This document shows, one piece after another, positions 8,525 through 16,783 of a DNA stretch of 64,000 nucleotides (positions are counted from its first letter, which is position 1; each line of letters opens with the position of its first letter). Location: NCBI RefSeq assembly GCF_003097315.1, contig NZ_QDDL01000002.1, positions 1 through 64,000 of the forward strand. Reading direction: 5' to 3'. Origin of the DNA: Pelagibaculum spongiae. Its GTDB lineage: Bacteria > Pseudomonadota > Gammaproteobacteria > Enterobacterales > Pelagibaculaceae. Under the pieces are notes generated by a model that saw only the letters and a program-made list of their open reading frames with translations, did no database searches and was not told where the DNA came from. Made by a program: the position numbers and the translations under genes.

Positions 8525-9847
8525 ATGCCAAACCTTAAAAAAACACATGATTTATTCAAAAAAAAAGTAAACTCTGTCAAAAATGAAACGATAAAGTCTC
8601 TAGAGCTTATAAAAGAACAATCGCCTAAATTCATATTCACAAAAATAACTGAGCAACTTGCGCTTCGCCAAGCCATTGCGTCAGATCAGCGATACACCAA
8701 TCAAACTGCCAAGAGTCGATTAGATGGTGCAACAGTCGTATGGAAGGATCTGTTCGACCAAAGAGGTTTTCAAACTCTGGCTGGCTCTAAAACTCGTTTG
8801 AATTGCCAACCGGCATTAAAAAATGCACAAGTTGTAGAACAACTAGAAAAAGCAGGCATGATATCTTTAGCCAGAACCAATACAACAGAATTCGCTTTTT
8901 CCGGGCTAGGTTGCAACCCTCACTTTGGAACACCTAATTCTGCGCTTACTGAAAACGAACCTTTATTGCCAGGAGGATCTTCTGCAGGTTCTGCAGTGGC
9001 GGTTGGTCTTGGACTGGCACAAATTGGAATGGGAACCGACACTTCAGGATCAATTCGTGTTCCTGCAGCCTTAAATGGAGTTTTTGGCTTTCGCCCCAGC
9101 ACTGATCGATACAGTAGAGATGGTGTGTTTACATTATCAAAATCACTCGACTCCGTTGGCACTATTGCCAATAGTTTGTCCGACATAAAATCAATCGATA
9201 GAATTCTTGCTCCAAATAAACAGCAGTCAAAAAAAATTAGCCGAACTATTCTAGATATCTCCGACAGCATTGGTATTTCGTGGTCGAACACTGCATATCG
9301 CGCTTATGAAAAAGAATTAATAAGGTTGGAGTCACATGGTTTTAACATTGAAAAATCTTCTTTAAAATCAATATTGCTAACTAAAAGCCTTTTCACTTCT
9401 TATGGTACTCTAGTTGCAATAGAAGCAAAAAGACGCTACCAAGCACTTCTTGATAGCCCTCAAAGTGGCCTAATCGATCCGTTTGTATTGCACAGACTCA
9501 AAGCTGCACCAGTAATTTCTGATAAAGAATATATGATTTATCTAGAGCAAAGAAAGAAAGCCATTCTTCTTGCGTGCCAAGAAACACTTGGTTCAATCAT
9601 TGCTAGCCCGACGGTGCCAGAAATAAAAATAGAAACAGGTAGCATATCTGACAATTTTCAAAAGCAACAACAAACAAACAGCGAGCTACTCACGACCACT
9701 ATGATAGGTAGCTTTATCGATCTTGCTGGAATTGCAATTCCAATTAAAGAAAACAATAAAGTAGACGGTTCTATTCTTTTATCTACTGCATCAAAATGTG
9801 ATCAATTGTTAATCAACAGTTTGTCATTATATGGAGTTGATTCTTAA
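8525..9847 (+). CDS. Amidase-signature family hydrolase
   Basis: 440 residues. Amidase-signature Ser-cisSer-Lys machinery is visible: the lysine in VVWKDLFDQRG (about residue 76), the cis-serine in GGSSAGSAVAVGLG (about 153), and the nucleophile region GTDTSGSIRVPAALNG (about 177). Such enzymes cleave C-N amide bonds of small molecules such as allophanate, biuret, carbamoyl compounds or aryl amides. The C terminus is shorter than in fused allophanate hydrolases, so there is no second domain. Encoded between an AzoR-like flavoprotein and an ABC importer, it probably releases ammonia from the imported compound. Confidence 0.88.
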   Translation: MPNLKKTHDLFKKKVNSVKNETIKSLELIKEQSPKFIFTKITEQLALRQAIASDQRYTNQTAKSRLDGATVVWKDLFDQRGFQTLAGSKTRLNCQPALKNAQVVEQLEKAGMISLARTNTTEFAFSGLGCNPHFGTPNSALTENEPLLPGGSSAGSAVAVGLGLAQIGMGTDTSGSIRVPAALNGVFGFRPSTDRYSRDGVFTLSKSLDSVGTIANSLSDIKSIDRILAPNKQQSKKISRTILDISDSIGISWSNTAYRAYEKELIRLESHGFNIEKSSLKSILLTKSLFTSYGTLVAIEAKRRYQALLDSPQSGLIDPFVLHRLKAAPVISDKEYMIYLEQRKKAILLACQETLGSIIASPTVPEIKIETGSISDNFQKQQQTNSELLTTTMIGSFIDLAGIAIPIKENNKVDGSILLSTASKCDQLLINSLSLYGVDS

Positions 9848-10007
9848 TAAAGTATTTAAAGATTATCTGTTTTGTTCTACTCTGGCATTACTTATTGCAG
9901 CTTTACTAATCTGTAGCTTGCAAGAACTGCAGATTGGTATGCCAAGCACTTCCATTAGCATATCTTACAAGATGTTATATAAAATACATTCACTGTATTC
10001 GAAATAA
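9831..10007 (+). CDS. Possible 58-residue membrane peptide overlapping the amidase 3' end
   Basis: An ATG inside the last codons of the amidase gene opens a 58-codon frame ending at a TAA (10005-10007). It begins MELILNKVFKDY, then has a single hydrophobic stretch (LFCSTLALLIAALLICSL, about residues 13-30), then a polar tail. The 17-base overlap would allow translational coupling, but there is no Shine-Dalgarno sequence before the ATG, and AT-rich DNA often gives hydrophobic frames by chance. Uncertain. Confidence 0.25.
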   Translation: MELILNKVFKDYLFCSTLALLIAALLICSLQELQIGMPSTSISISYKMLYKIHSLYSK

Positions 10008-10160
10008 CTCACGCTAGTATCTCATACGCAATTTAACAGTAAATTTAGTTTGACTGTATTTTTTTGATTGATGAGATTTTTTTTACATCATGCAATAAAA
10101 CTCTATTGTTCACTGATTGCTTCCTTGTGATGATCTTAAGACCAACTAGGAGGCATGATT

Positions 10161-11276
10161 ATGAAAAAAAATAAGCTAATAACTAGAAGAAGCTTTATAA
10201 AAAATGCAGCTATAGCAAGCAGCAGCTTAGCATTCCCTTCAATTTTAAAGGCTGGATCACCAACAACGTTAACCATGCTCGCTTGGTATGGCCAAGCAGA
10301 GCCTGACGCTGTAGAAGAATTCGAACGCCTGTATAATGTTAAAATCATTCCGAAGTATTATGTAGGTGGTGAGCAAATGATTGCACTGCTAGCTCAATCA
10401 CCTCCAGGAACTTACGATATCATTCATGCTGATGCTGAATATGTTCAACAATTAGCCGCTGCAAATTTTTTAGAAAAATTAGATGCTGAAGACTATCCCT
10501 TTGATGATTTTTATTCTGAATTCCAAAACTTCCCAGGCCACTGGATTGGAAAAGATCTTTATGCCGTAATTAGTCGCTTCGGTTTTCTTGGAATATCACA
10601 TAATCTTGATGTCGTTTCTGTAAAAGAAGCTTCATCTTATAAATTATTGTGGGATAAAAAGCTAAAAAACCGTGTTGGACACTTCGATTGGCATTTGCCA
10701 AACCTAGGAGCATTGAGTCTTTTAAATGGCAACAGTAGCCCATATTCGATTAATAAAACTTCGTGGAATAATCTCAAAAAAACCACATTAAGCTTAAAGC
10801 CACAAATTCGTGGGTTTTATGATTATGGTGGTGTTTTGTCATCATTAAAAAATGGAGAAGTATCAGTCATTCCTGGCATCGGAGAGTGGATAACCGGCGT
10901 ACTCAGACGTGATGGGGCTAACGTAACTACAACGATCCCCGAAGAGGGCGGCATTCAATTTACCGAAAGCTTTTCTATCGGAAAAAATTCGAGGAAAGCT
11001 GAACTTGCAAGAAAATTCATTCAGTACATGGCGGGTGAAAAAGGCCAATATCGACTTGCAAATCTAAATGTTTTCCCAGCGATTATTCCATCAAAAAAAG
11101 GATGGAAAAGAATGATCGCAGAAAAACCTATGGAAGCGAAGCACCTTGGCATGTTTAACGGTTCTGGCAATGCAATAGATTTGATTCAGCGGGGTCGAAT
11201 TCATATTAGAGAGTTACCACATCAACAAAGCCTCGAAGATTGGAATGATTTCTGGTCAGAATACAAAGGATCTTAG
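10161..11276 (+). CDS. ABC transporter substrate-binding protein, PotD/PotF-like, Tat-exported
   Basis: 371 residues. AGGAGG at 10148-10153 lies seven bases before the ATG at 10161, making it a better start than the ATG at 10155. The N terminus has a twin-arginine motif (TRRSFIKNAAIASSSLAF), so export is probably by Tat. The mature protein has the type II periplasmic binding fold of polyamine binders (TMLAWYGQAEPDAVEEFE, DIIHADAEYVQQLAAANFLEKLD). It is followed by two permeases and an ATPase of the PotBCA type. The ligand is probably a small amine or nitrogen compound; the typical polyamine-binding acidic residues cannot be confirmed by eye. Confidence 0.88.
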   Translation: MKKNKLITRRSFIKNAAIASSSLAFPSILKAGSPTTLTMLAWYGQAEPDAVEEFERLYNVKIIPKYYVGGEQMIALLAQSPPGTYDIIHADAEYVQQLAAANFLEKLDAEDYPFDDFYSEFQNFPGHWIGKDLYAVISRFGFLGISHNLDVVSVKEASSYKLLWDKKLKNRVGHFDWHLPNLGALSLLNGNSSPYSINKTSWNNLKKTTLSLKPQIRGFYDYGGVLSSLKNGEVSVIPGIGEWITGVLRRDGANVTTTIPEEGGIQFTESFSIGKNSRKAELARKFIQYMAGEKGQYRLANLNVFPAIIPSKKGWKRMIAEKPMEAKHLGMFNGSGNAIDLIQRGRIHIRELPHQQSLEDWNDFWSEYKGS

Positions 11277-11322
11277 CTTTAATATCTTAAACATGTGATC
11301 TAGTGAAACAGGTGTTTTGACA

Positions 11323-12174
11323 ATGATAAGCAAAAGCAGCATATCAAAGAAGCTATACACTGGACTTTGGTCGATACCTCTGCCCTTGTGGTTTACACTT
11401 TTTTTTGTTGGCCCCATATTATTGCTTTTTTGGTTAAGCTTTTGGGATGTCAAAAATTTCGTTATGGTTCCTGGTTTCAATCTTGATAATTGGGAAAAAA
11501 TATTAGGCGCTAACTATTTTTGGAGCGCATATACACGAACAATTCTATTCGCTTTAGGAACTGCGATACTCACGACCGCTATTGCATTCCCTGCATCGCT
11601 AACTATAGCGTACCTTATGCCTCTGAAAGCTAGACTGGTTGTGCTAGGTCTAATCATAGTTCCATTCTTTACCAGCTATTTAGTTAGAATCTACTCATGG
11701 CAAGTCTACCTTTCAGAAAACGGTATAATACAAAATGCATTCAGTTATATTGGAATCAATATTGCAAGCATGCTGAACTCACCTCTCGCATTATATATAG
11801 GTTTTGTAACTTTAACATTACCACTAGCAATCATCATTCAATCTATTTCTGTACTTTCGTTGGACAAATCCCTTATTGACGCTGCATACAACCTTGGCTG
11901 CGGACCAAAAAGAATAATATCTGCAGTAATAATACCTGCTGCGAAGCCAGGAATAATTATTGGTGCTCTTTTTGTTTTCATATTTAGTTTTGGTGATTTT
12001 GTGACACCAACCTACCTTGGAGGCGGCAAGTACACTACCTTGTCAATTCTTATTGCTGATACAGTAAAATCTGGTCAGCAATGGCCCAGAGCCGCCGTAA
12101 TTTCTGTAATTATGATAATAACCCTGCTGATAACGGCAATGTGTAGCATCGCTTACGCATATCGAAAGAGGTGA
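11323..12174 (+). CDS. ABC transporter permease, PotB-like
   Basis: 283 residues from the ATG at 11323; a TTG two codons earlier is the alternative. Six hydrophobic segments. The ATPase-contact EAA loop is IDAAYNLGCGPKRIISAVIIPAAKPGI. The block FGDFVTPTYLGGG is characteristic of spermidine/putrescine-type permeases. It lies between the binding protein and the second permease, with only four bases to the next start. Together with the following permease it forms the inner-membrane channel. Confidence 0.9.
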   Translation: MISKSSISKKLYTGLWSIPLPLWFTLFFVGPILLLFWLSFWDVKNFVMVPGFNLDNWEKILGANYFWSAYTRTILFALGTAILTTAIAFPASLTIAYLMPLKARLVVLGLIIVPFFTSYLVRIYSWQVYLSENGIIQNAFSYIGINIASMLNSPLALYIGFVTLTLPLAIIIQSISVLSLDKSLIDAAYNLGCGPKRIISAVIIPAAKPGIIIGALFVFIFSFGDFVTPTYLGGGKYTTLSILIADTVKSGQQWPRAAVISVIMIITLLITAMCSIAYAYRKR

Positions 12175-12178
12175 TACC

Positions 12179-12982
12179 ATGAAAACCAGAAAACTCACAA
12201 GATACATTGGTGTTGTATTTTGCTCAATCATATTGATATTTTTATATGCGCCAATAATTTCAAATTTTATATTTTCATTTAATTCATTAAGATTTCCTAC
12301 AATCCCACTAGGAAGTTTTTCTTGGGAATGGTATCAGTTAATTCTTAACGATAGCTTAGTTATAAATGCTTTTAAAAACACATTGATAGTAGGGTTTATT
12401 GTTGCTCCAATAGCTACCTTCATGGGCTTTGCTGCAGCTTATTCTGATTATAGATTTAATTTTTTTGGCAAGAAACTAGTTATGGTTTTTGCTTTAATGC
12501 CACCGCTAATTCCACTTGTCGTCATTGGCCTCGCAATGCTGGCTTATTTATCACGGATAGGTCTATCAGGAACGCTTCCTGCCATTATCGTCAGTCATGT
12601 AGTGCTAACTTCACCATTTGCTATGGCAATAATACGGCTTAGATTTTCTCAAATAGAGAGTGATCTTGAGTTTGCTGCTCAAAACCTTGGCGCAACAAAT
12701 TGGCTTGCATTTAAAGAAATAATAATTCCTATGGTAAAAAATTCAGTAATCACTGCTTTCTTAATGTGCCTTGCTGTTTCATTCGACGAATACGCAGTGA
12801 CATGGTTTGTTGGTGGGTTAGAAGAAACAAGCTCGGTACGTGTGCTCAGCTTCTTGCAATCTGCGGTTAGCCCAAGAATCAATGCAATAGGGTCAATTAC
12901 CTTTGCAGTTTCAATATTATTATTGCTAGGTGCCCAGTATTTTGTTTTTAAAAAATTAAATCAAGACATCAAGAAATCATAA
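12179..12982 (+). CDS. ABC transporter permease, PotC-like
   Basis: 267 residues with six membrane segments. Its EAA loop reads FAAQNLGATNWLAFKEIIIP, and SFDEYAVTWFVGG matches the PotC family block. GAGGTGA stands just before the ATG at 12179. It is the second half of the channel with the upstream permease; the ATPase gene starts 19 bases after its stop. Confidence 0.9.
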   Translation: MKTRKLTRYIGVVFCSIILIFLYAPIISNFIFSFNSLRFPTIPLGSFSWEWYQLILNDSLVINAFKNTLIVGFIVAPIATFMGFAAAYSDYRFNFFGKKLVMVFALMPPLIPLVVIGLAMLAYLSRIGLSGTLPAIIVSHVVLTSPFAMAIIRLRFSQIESDLEFAAQNLGATNWLAFKEIIIPMVKNSVITAFLMCLAVSFDEYAVTWFVGGLEETSSVRVLSFLQSAVSPRINAIGSITFAVSILLLLGAQYFVFKKLNQDIKKS

Positions 12983-13001
12983 TCATAAAAAGGTAACAAA
13001 A

Positions 13002-14087
13002 ATGGATAGCACTCATATCTCTTTAAAAAAAATTAGCAAGATGTATGGCAACAACATTGCTATTGAAAATCTTGACCTTGATATTGAACGTGGAAAATTT
13101 ATAGCCATAATGGGGCCATCTGGCTGCGGAAAATCTACTTTATTACGATCTCTTGCAGGTCTTGAGAGTATTACATCAGGCAGCATAACATGTAATGGTG
13201 AAGAAATTAGCAAGCTAGAAATTTGGGAAAGAAACACGCCTTTAGTGTGGCAATCACTGGCACTATTTCCATTTTTAACAGTTCAGCAAAATGTTGAATT
13301 TGGTTTGAAAATGCGTGGAGAAAAAGCCGAAGTTCGCAAAACAAAATCTGAATCCTGGCTAAAGCGACTCGGGTTAGAATCTTTTGCAAATAGGAATGTT
13401 GATCAATTATCAGGTGGCCAACGGCAACGTGTCGCTTTAGCTAGATGTCTCGTCACTGAACCATCGGTCTTGCTTCTTGATGAACCTTTGTCGGCTTTAG
13501 ATGCGCACCTTTCAGTAAAAATGCAAGGCGAGTTAAAACGCTTACAACGTGAACTCGGAATTACTTTTATTTATGTGACGCATAGCCATTCTGAAGCTTT
13601 CTCCATGGCCGATAAAGTAGTCATAATGAATCAGGGTAAAATTGAACAAGAGGGTTCTCCAAAAGATATATACCTGCATCCAATATCATCTTTTGTAGCC
13701 AATTTCCTAGGTGGCAGCAGTATTTTCAAATGCACACTGAAGTCTATTTCCAGTCAATATTCGTTGCTTGAAAGCAATGACGGTAGCTTCAAATCATCTA
13801 CAGAAAGCATTAAACATTTCATTTTAGAACAATCATTAAACATGATCGTTCGCGCCGATCAAATTACGATAACAACTGAAGGTGGTTGGAGTGAAAATGA
13901 AGTTCTATGCCAGATTATTGGTGAAGAATTTATCGGTGCGTTAGTAAACCTTCGTTTGCAATCTAAAAATGGCACTGAAATAATTGTTCAACAACAGCAG
14001 AGGGATATGGAAAAACTAGATATAGAAATTGGCTCTTCCGTGGTTGCAGGCTGGCACCCTGAAGACTGTTATTTAATTACAAATTAA
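13002..14087 (+). CDS. ABC transporter ATP-binding protein, PotA-like
   Basis: 361 residues. The nucleotide-binding domain is complete: Walker A GPSGCGKST (about residue 39), signature LSGGQRQRVALA, Walker B VLLLDEPLSALD, switch histidine in VTHSHSEA. Residues about 240-361 form the TOBE regulatory domain usual in PotA/UgpC-type ATPases (ending GWHPEDCYLI). It energises the importer encoded just upstream. The stop is followed at once by the SGNH hydrolase frame, indicating the operon continues. Confidence 0.92.
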   Translation: MDSTHISLKKISKMYGNNIAIENLDLDIERGKFIAIMGPSGCGKSTLLRSLAGLESITSGSITCNGEEISKLEIWERNTPLVWQSLALFPFLTVQQNVEFGLKMRGEKAEVRKTKSESWLKRLGLESFANRNVDQLSGGQRQRVALARCLVTEPSVLLLDEPLSALDAHLSVKMQGELKRLQRELGITFIYVTHSHSEAFSMADKVVIMNQGKIEQEGSPKDIYLHPISSFVANFLGGSSIFKCTLKSISSQYSLLESNDGSFKSSTESIKHFILEQSLNMIVRADQITITTEGGWSENEVLCQIIGEEFIGALVNLRLQSKNGTEIIVQQQQRDMEKLDIEIGSSVVAGWHPEDCYLITN

Positions 14088-14099
14088 ATGGTATTAACT

Positions 14100-14774
14100 A
14101 TGAATAAAAAAATTCTTGTATATGGTGATTCAAATACATGGGGCTGGATTGGTGTCGAAGAAGCCTTTCCTAGCACTCGCTATAACGATGACGAACGCTG
14201 GGCTGGTGTTATGTCAGATGCGCTTGGCAGCGATGTCTCAGTTGCGGTTGATGGTCTTACTGTACGATCAACTAATCTTGATGATAGCAATGACTGGAAT
14301 AATATCACCGCAGACATGTTTAATGGCGCTAAATTATTGCCCTGTGCCATTGCTCGTGAAATGCCATTAGATTTATTGATAATTTCACTAGGTACCAATG
14401 ATTTAAAGTCAGAAACAAATCGTTCAGCTAAAGATATTGCAGAAGCACTAATTGGCCTATCAGAAATTTCAAATCAATCTGCAAGTGGCGTCGCTTATAA
14501 ATATGATGCGCCAAAAGTTTTAATTATTGCTCCTGCACCATTAAATTCTATGCCTCACCCTGATTTTGCAGCTATGTTTGAAGGTGCACAAAAAAAATCA
14601 AAGAACATAAGTTTTGAATTAAAAAAGGCTGCTAGTGGAAGAGATATTTTTATACTAGACGCAGGTGAAATTATAGGCGCTGCTGCAAGCGTCGATGGAC
14701 TTCATATCTCGAAACAGCAGCACAATCAACTCGGTATTGCTGTAGCAAAGACTGTAAAATCAATTTTAAAATAA
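14100..14774 (+). CDS. SGNH/GDSL-family hydrolase
   Basis: 224 residues from the ATG at 14100; the ATG at 14088, directly after the ATPase stop, is also possible. SGNH blocks are present: block I VYGDSNTWGW with the catalytic serine, block III ISLGTNDLK with the oxyanion Asn, and block V VDGLHIS with the catalytic Asp-His pair. There is no signal peptide, so it acts in the cytoplasm. The subgroup resembles arylesterase/sugar esterases. In the operon it would remove an acyl or ester group from the imported molecule; the substrate is unknown. Confidence 0.85.
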   Translation: MNKKILVYGDSNTWGWIGVEEAFPSTRYNDDERWAGVMSDALGSDVSVAVDGLTVRSTNLDDSNDWNNITADMFNGAKLLPCAIAREMPLDLLIISLGTNDLKSETNRSAKDIAEALIGLSEISNQSASGVAYKYDAPKVLIIAPAPLNSMPHPDFAAMFEGAQKKSKNISFELKKAASGRDIFILDAGEIIGAAASVDGLHISKQQHNQLGIAVAKTVKSILK

Positions 14775-14802
14775 ACACTGAAACATACAAACGAGAGCCT
14801 CT

Positions 14803-15192
14803 ATGCAAAAAAAAACCAAAACTAACGTTGCATTTTCCATTGCTATTTTTCTATATTCTTTAATATCTTTTGGTATAGCAAACGCTTCTGATTTATCAAA
14901 AGCAAAAATAGTAGAATATGTAACATTTGAATTACTAGACAGTTCAAGCGAAACCTTGTTTGCAAAAGCTGCTAACGAAGTCAATCACAATCTAAAAGAA
15001 AATTATCCTGGATTTATAGATAGAACGATTTCTCAGCAAGACAACGGCACTTGGATTGAAGTCGTATTCTGGGTTGATAAAGAATCTGCTAAAAAAGCAC
15101 TGGATAAATTTGTTTTAGATCCAAAAAACAAGCTTTTTTTATCTCTAGTTAAAGCAGATAGCCTTACTTTAACTTACTCAACGGTAAGATAA
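14803..15192 (+). CDS. Secreted ABM-like (dimeric alpha/beta barrel) protein
   Basis: 129 residues with a signal peptide (about residues 9-28, cleavage near IANASD). The mature 100 residues have the spacing of an antibiotic-biosynthesis-monooxygenase-like ferredoxin fold: VEYVTFELLDSS, then a helix FAKAANEVNHNLKENYPGF, then RTISQQDNGTWIEVVFWVDK and a helix ESAKKALDKF. Such proteins bind or oxidise small aromatic or quinone-like compounds, but many have no known activity and an exported one is unusual. It is the last gene of the accessory operon before the LysR gene. Confidence 0.6.
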   Translation: MQKKTKTNVAFSIAIFLYSLISFGIANASDLSKAKIVEYVTFELLDSSSETLFAKAANEVNHNLKENYPGFIDRTISQQDNGTWIEVVFWVDKESAKKALDKFVLDPKNKLFLSLVKADSLTLTYSTVR

Positions 15193-15308
15193 GATTTTTT
15201 AGAGCCACTTATAGCAGCATTCATGATTGTTCAGTATATGAATGCTGTTATACTCAATAATAATGCATGCCTTGTCCACTACGAGGTAGCATTCTTTAGG
15301 TGATTCTA

Positions 15309-16205
15309 ATGAAGCGACGTCTTCCCTCCTTAAACGCAATTCGTGCTTTTGAGTCCGCAGCAAGGTTATCTAGCATAACAGATGCAGCAGATGAACTCTC
15401 AGTTACACCAACTGCAATCAGCCACCAAATTCGACACCTTGAAAACCTCATTGACATTAAATTATTTGAGCGTTCTGGCCGAAAGATAAAGCTAACGGCA
15501 CAAGGTCAAAAAATCCTACCCATGGTTACAAAAGGTATGGACTACCTAGCGTTTGCATTTGAAGAAGTCTATGGTGGATTTGATGAAAATAATTTAAGCA
15601 TTAGTACAACAAGAGAATTTGCTCTTTATTGGTTACAGCCTAGGCTGGATGAATTTTATGCAGAAAACCCTAAAATTGTTTTAAATATTCATACCAGTGA
15701 AAAGTGCGCCGATTTAGAACATAATGAAATCGATATTGCTATTCGTTATGGTGCTATTCCAGATGAAGAATCTGATAGCACTGTTCTTTTCCAAGAGCAC
15801 TACATTCCAGTAGCAAATAAAAAAAATATTACTCAGAAAAAGTTAAATATAAAAATATCTGATTTAACAAAAAAAAGATTAATCGATGTTTTGTGGGAAA
15901 AAACAGAAATGAATGCCCCTACATGGGAAAAATGGTTCAATCAATGCGAAACTGAAGACTATTCCTCATATCATTTAATGGCTTTTGATGCATATAACTT
16001 AGCATTTGATGCGTTAAGACGAGGTCATGGAGCAGCACTCCTCAGTAGCACTATTGTTAGCTCAGAAGAGTTCTCTGATGATTTCGTGCAACTTGAAGGC
16101 CCCAAGTTGCCAGGTTATTATTATCGTTTGATAACAACTCGGCAGGGTAAAAAAAAGCTCTCAGCAACACGCTTTACGCAGTGGCTTTTATCAAAGATAA
16201 ATTAA
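15309..16205 (+). CDS. LysR-type regulator, GcvA-like
   Basis: 298 residues from the ATG at 15309, preceded by AGGTGA. The winged helix is at residues about 5-65 (LPSLNAIRAFESAARLSSIT, then DELSVTPTAISHQIRHLENL and LFERSGRKI), typical of GcvA-type LysR proteins. The rest is the periplasmic-binding-like effector domain. It ends the accessory operon or has its own promoter in the 107-base gap before it, and is the most likely local regulator of the importer and hydrolase genes. Its DNA and ligand targets are not evident. Confidence 0.88.
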   Translation: MKRRLPSLNAIRAFESAARLSSITDAADELSVTPTAISHQIRHLENLIDIKLFERSGRKIKLTAQGQKILPMVTKGMDYLAFAFEEVYGGFDENNLSISTTREFALYWLQPRLDEFYAENPKIVLNIHTSEKCADLEHNEIDIAIRYGAIPDEESDSTVLFQEHYIPVANKKNITQKKLNIKISDLTKKRLIDVLWEKTEMNAPTWEKWFNQCETEDYSSYHLMAFDAYNLAFDALRRGHGAALLSSTIVSSEEFSDDFVQLEGPKLPGYYYRLITTRQGKKKLSATRFTQWLLSKIN

Positions 16206-16279
16206 TACAACAAAGATTTGTAAATATATTCTAATTTCAAACAGAGCATTTTAGTTCAAAATAACAAACCATTAAATTA

Positions 16280-16318
16280 AAGAGAGGAGTTGCTTTTATT
16301 ACAACATCCTCTCTTATA
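16280..16318. terminator. Bidirectional terminator between convergent genes
   Basis: AAGAGAGGA at 16280-16288 pairs with TCCTCTCTT at 16307-16315, with an inner GTTG/CAAC helix. It lies between the LysR gene (+) and the lipoprotein gene (-). Confidence 0.6.
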
Positions 16319-16321
16319 AAT

Positions 16322-16762
16322 TTAAGCTGAAGGCGTCCATATATCAATATGTAGCTTCCAGTCACCCGCTACTTTTTTAAAGACTAAAACGTATCGACTA
16401 AATCCTTCTTTTCCGTTCTTTGGTGTCACTGCTAATGTACCAACAGCATACGCTAGATCACCTGAACTATAGACTTCGCCAGTTTCAATTTTTACGTCTT
16501 CAATACCTGAATTGATAACATCAGTCCAAAACTGTTTGACATCACTCTTTCCTTGTATTGTCGGAGTATCTGGAGAGAGTACATATCCATCATCTGTATA
16601 TGTATCTGCTATTAAATCAGCGTTGCCATTCAAAATAGCTGAAGCCGTAGCTTTATTTCCTTTATCAATCGCTTGATATAAATCTTTTGACTGATTCGAT
16701 GCACATGCTGTAATCAAAGCAAATCCTCCTATTGCAAAAAAGAGCTTTTTTTGGAATTTCAT
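16322..16762 (-). CDS. NTF2-like (SnoaL/DUF4440-type) lipoprotein
   Basis: 146 residues from the ATG at 16762, eight bases after AGGA; the upstream ATG at 16771 would place three extra residues before the signal. A lipoprotein signal is clear: KLFFAIGGFALITAC with lipobox cysteine near residue 20. The mature part is an NTF2-like domain (DLYQAIDKGNKATASAILNG, DDGYVLSPDTPTIQGKSDV, KQFWTDVINSG, KLHIDIWTPSA). Members are often small-molecule isomerases or binding proteins. It follows the NCS1 permease by 21 bases, so the two are probably cotranscribed. Confidence 0.75.
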   Translation of the reverse strand: MKFQKKLFFAIGGFALITACASNQSKDLYQAIDKGNKATASAILNGNADLIADTYTDDGYVLSPDTPTIQGKSDVKQFWTDVINSGIEDVKIETGEVYSSGDLAYAVGTLAVTPKNGKEGFSRYVLVFKKVAGDWKLHIDIWTPSA

Positions 16763-16783
16763 TAAAAACATCCTGTATAGTAC

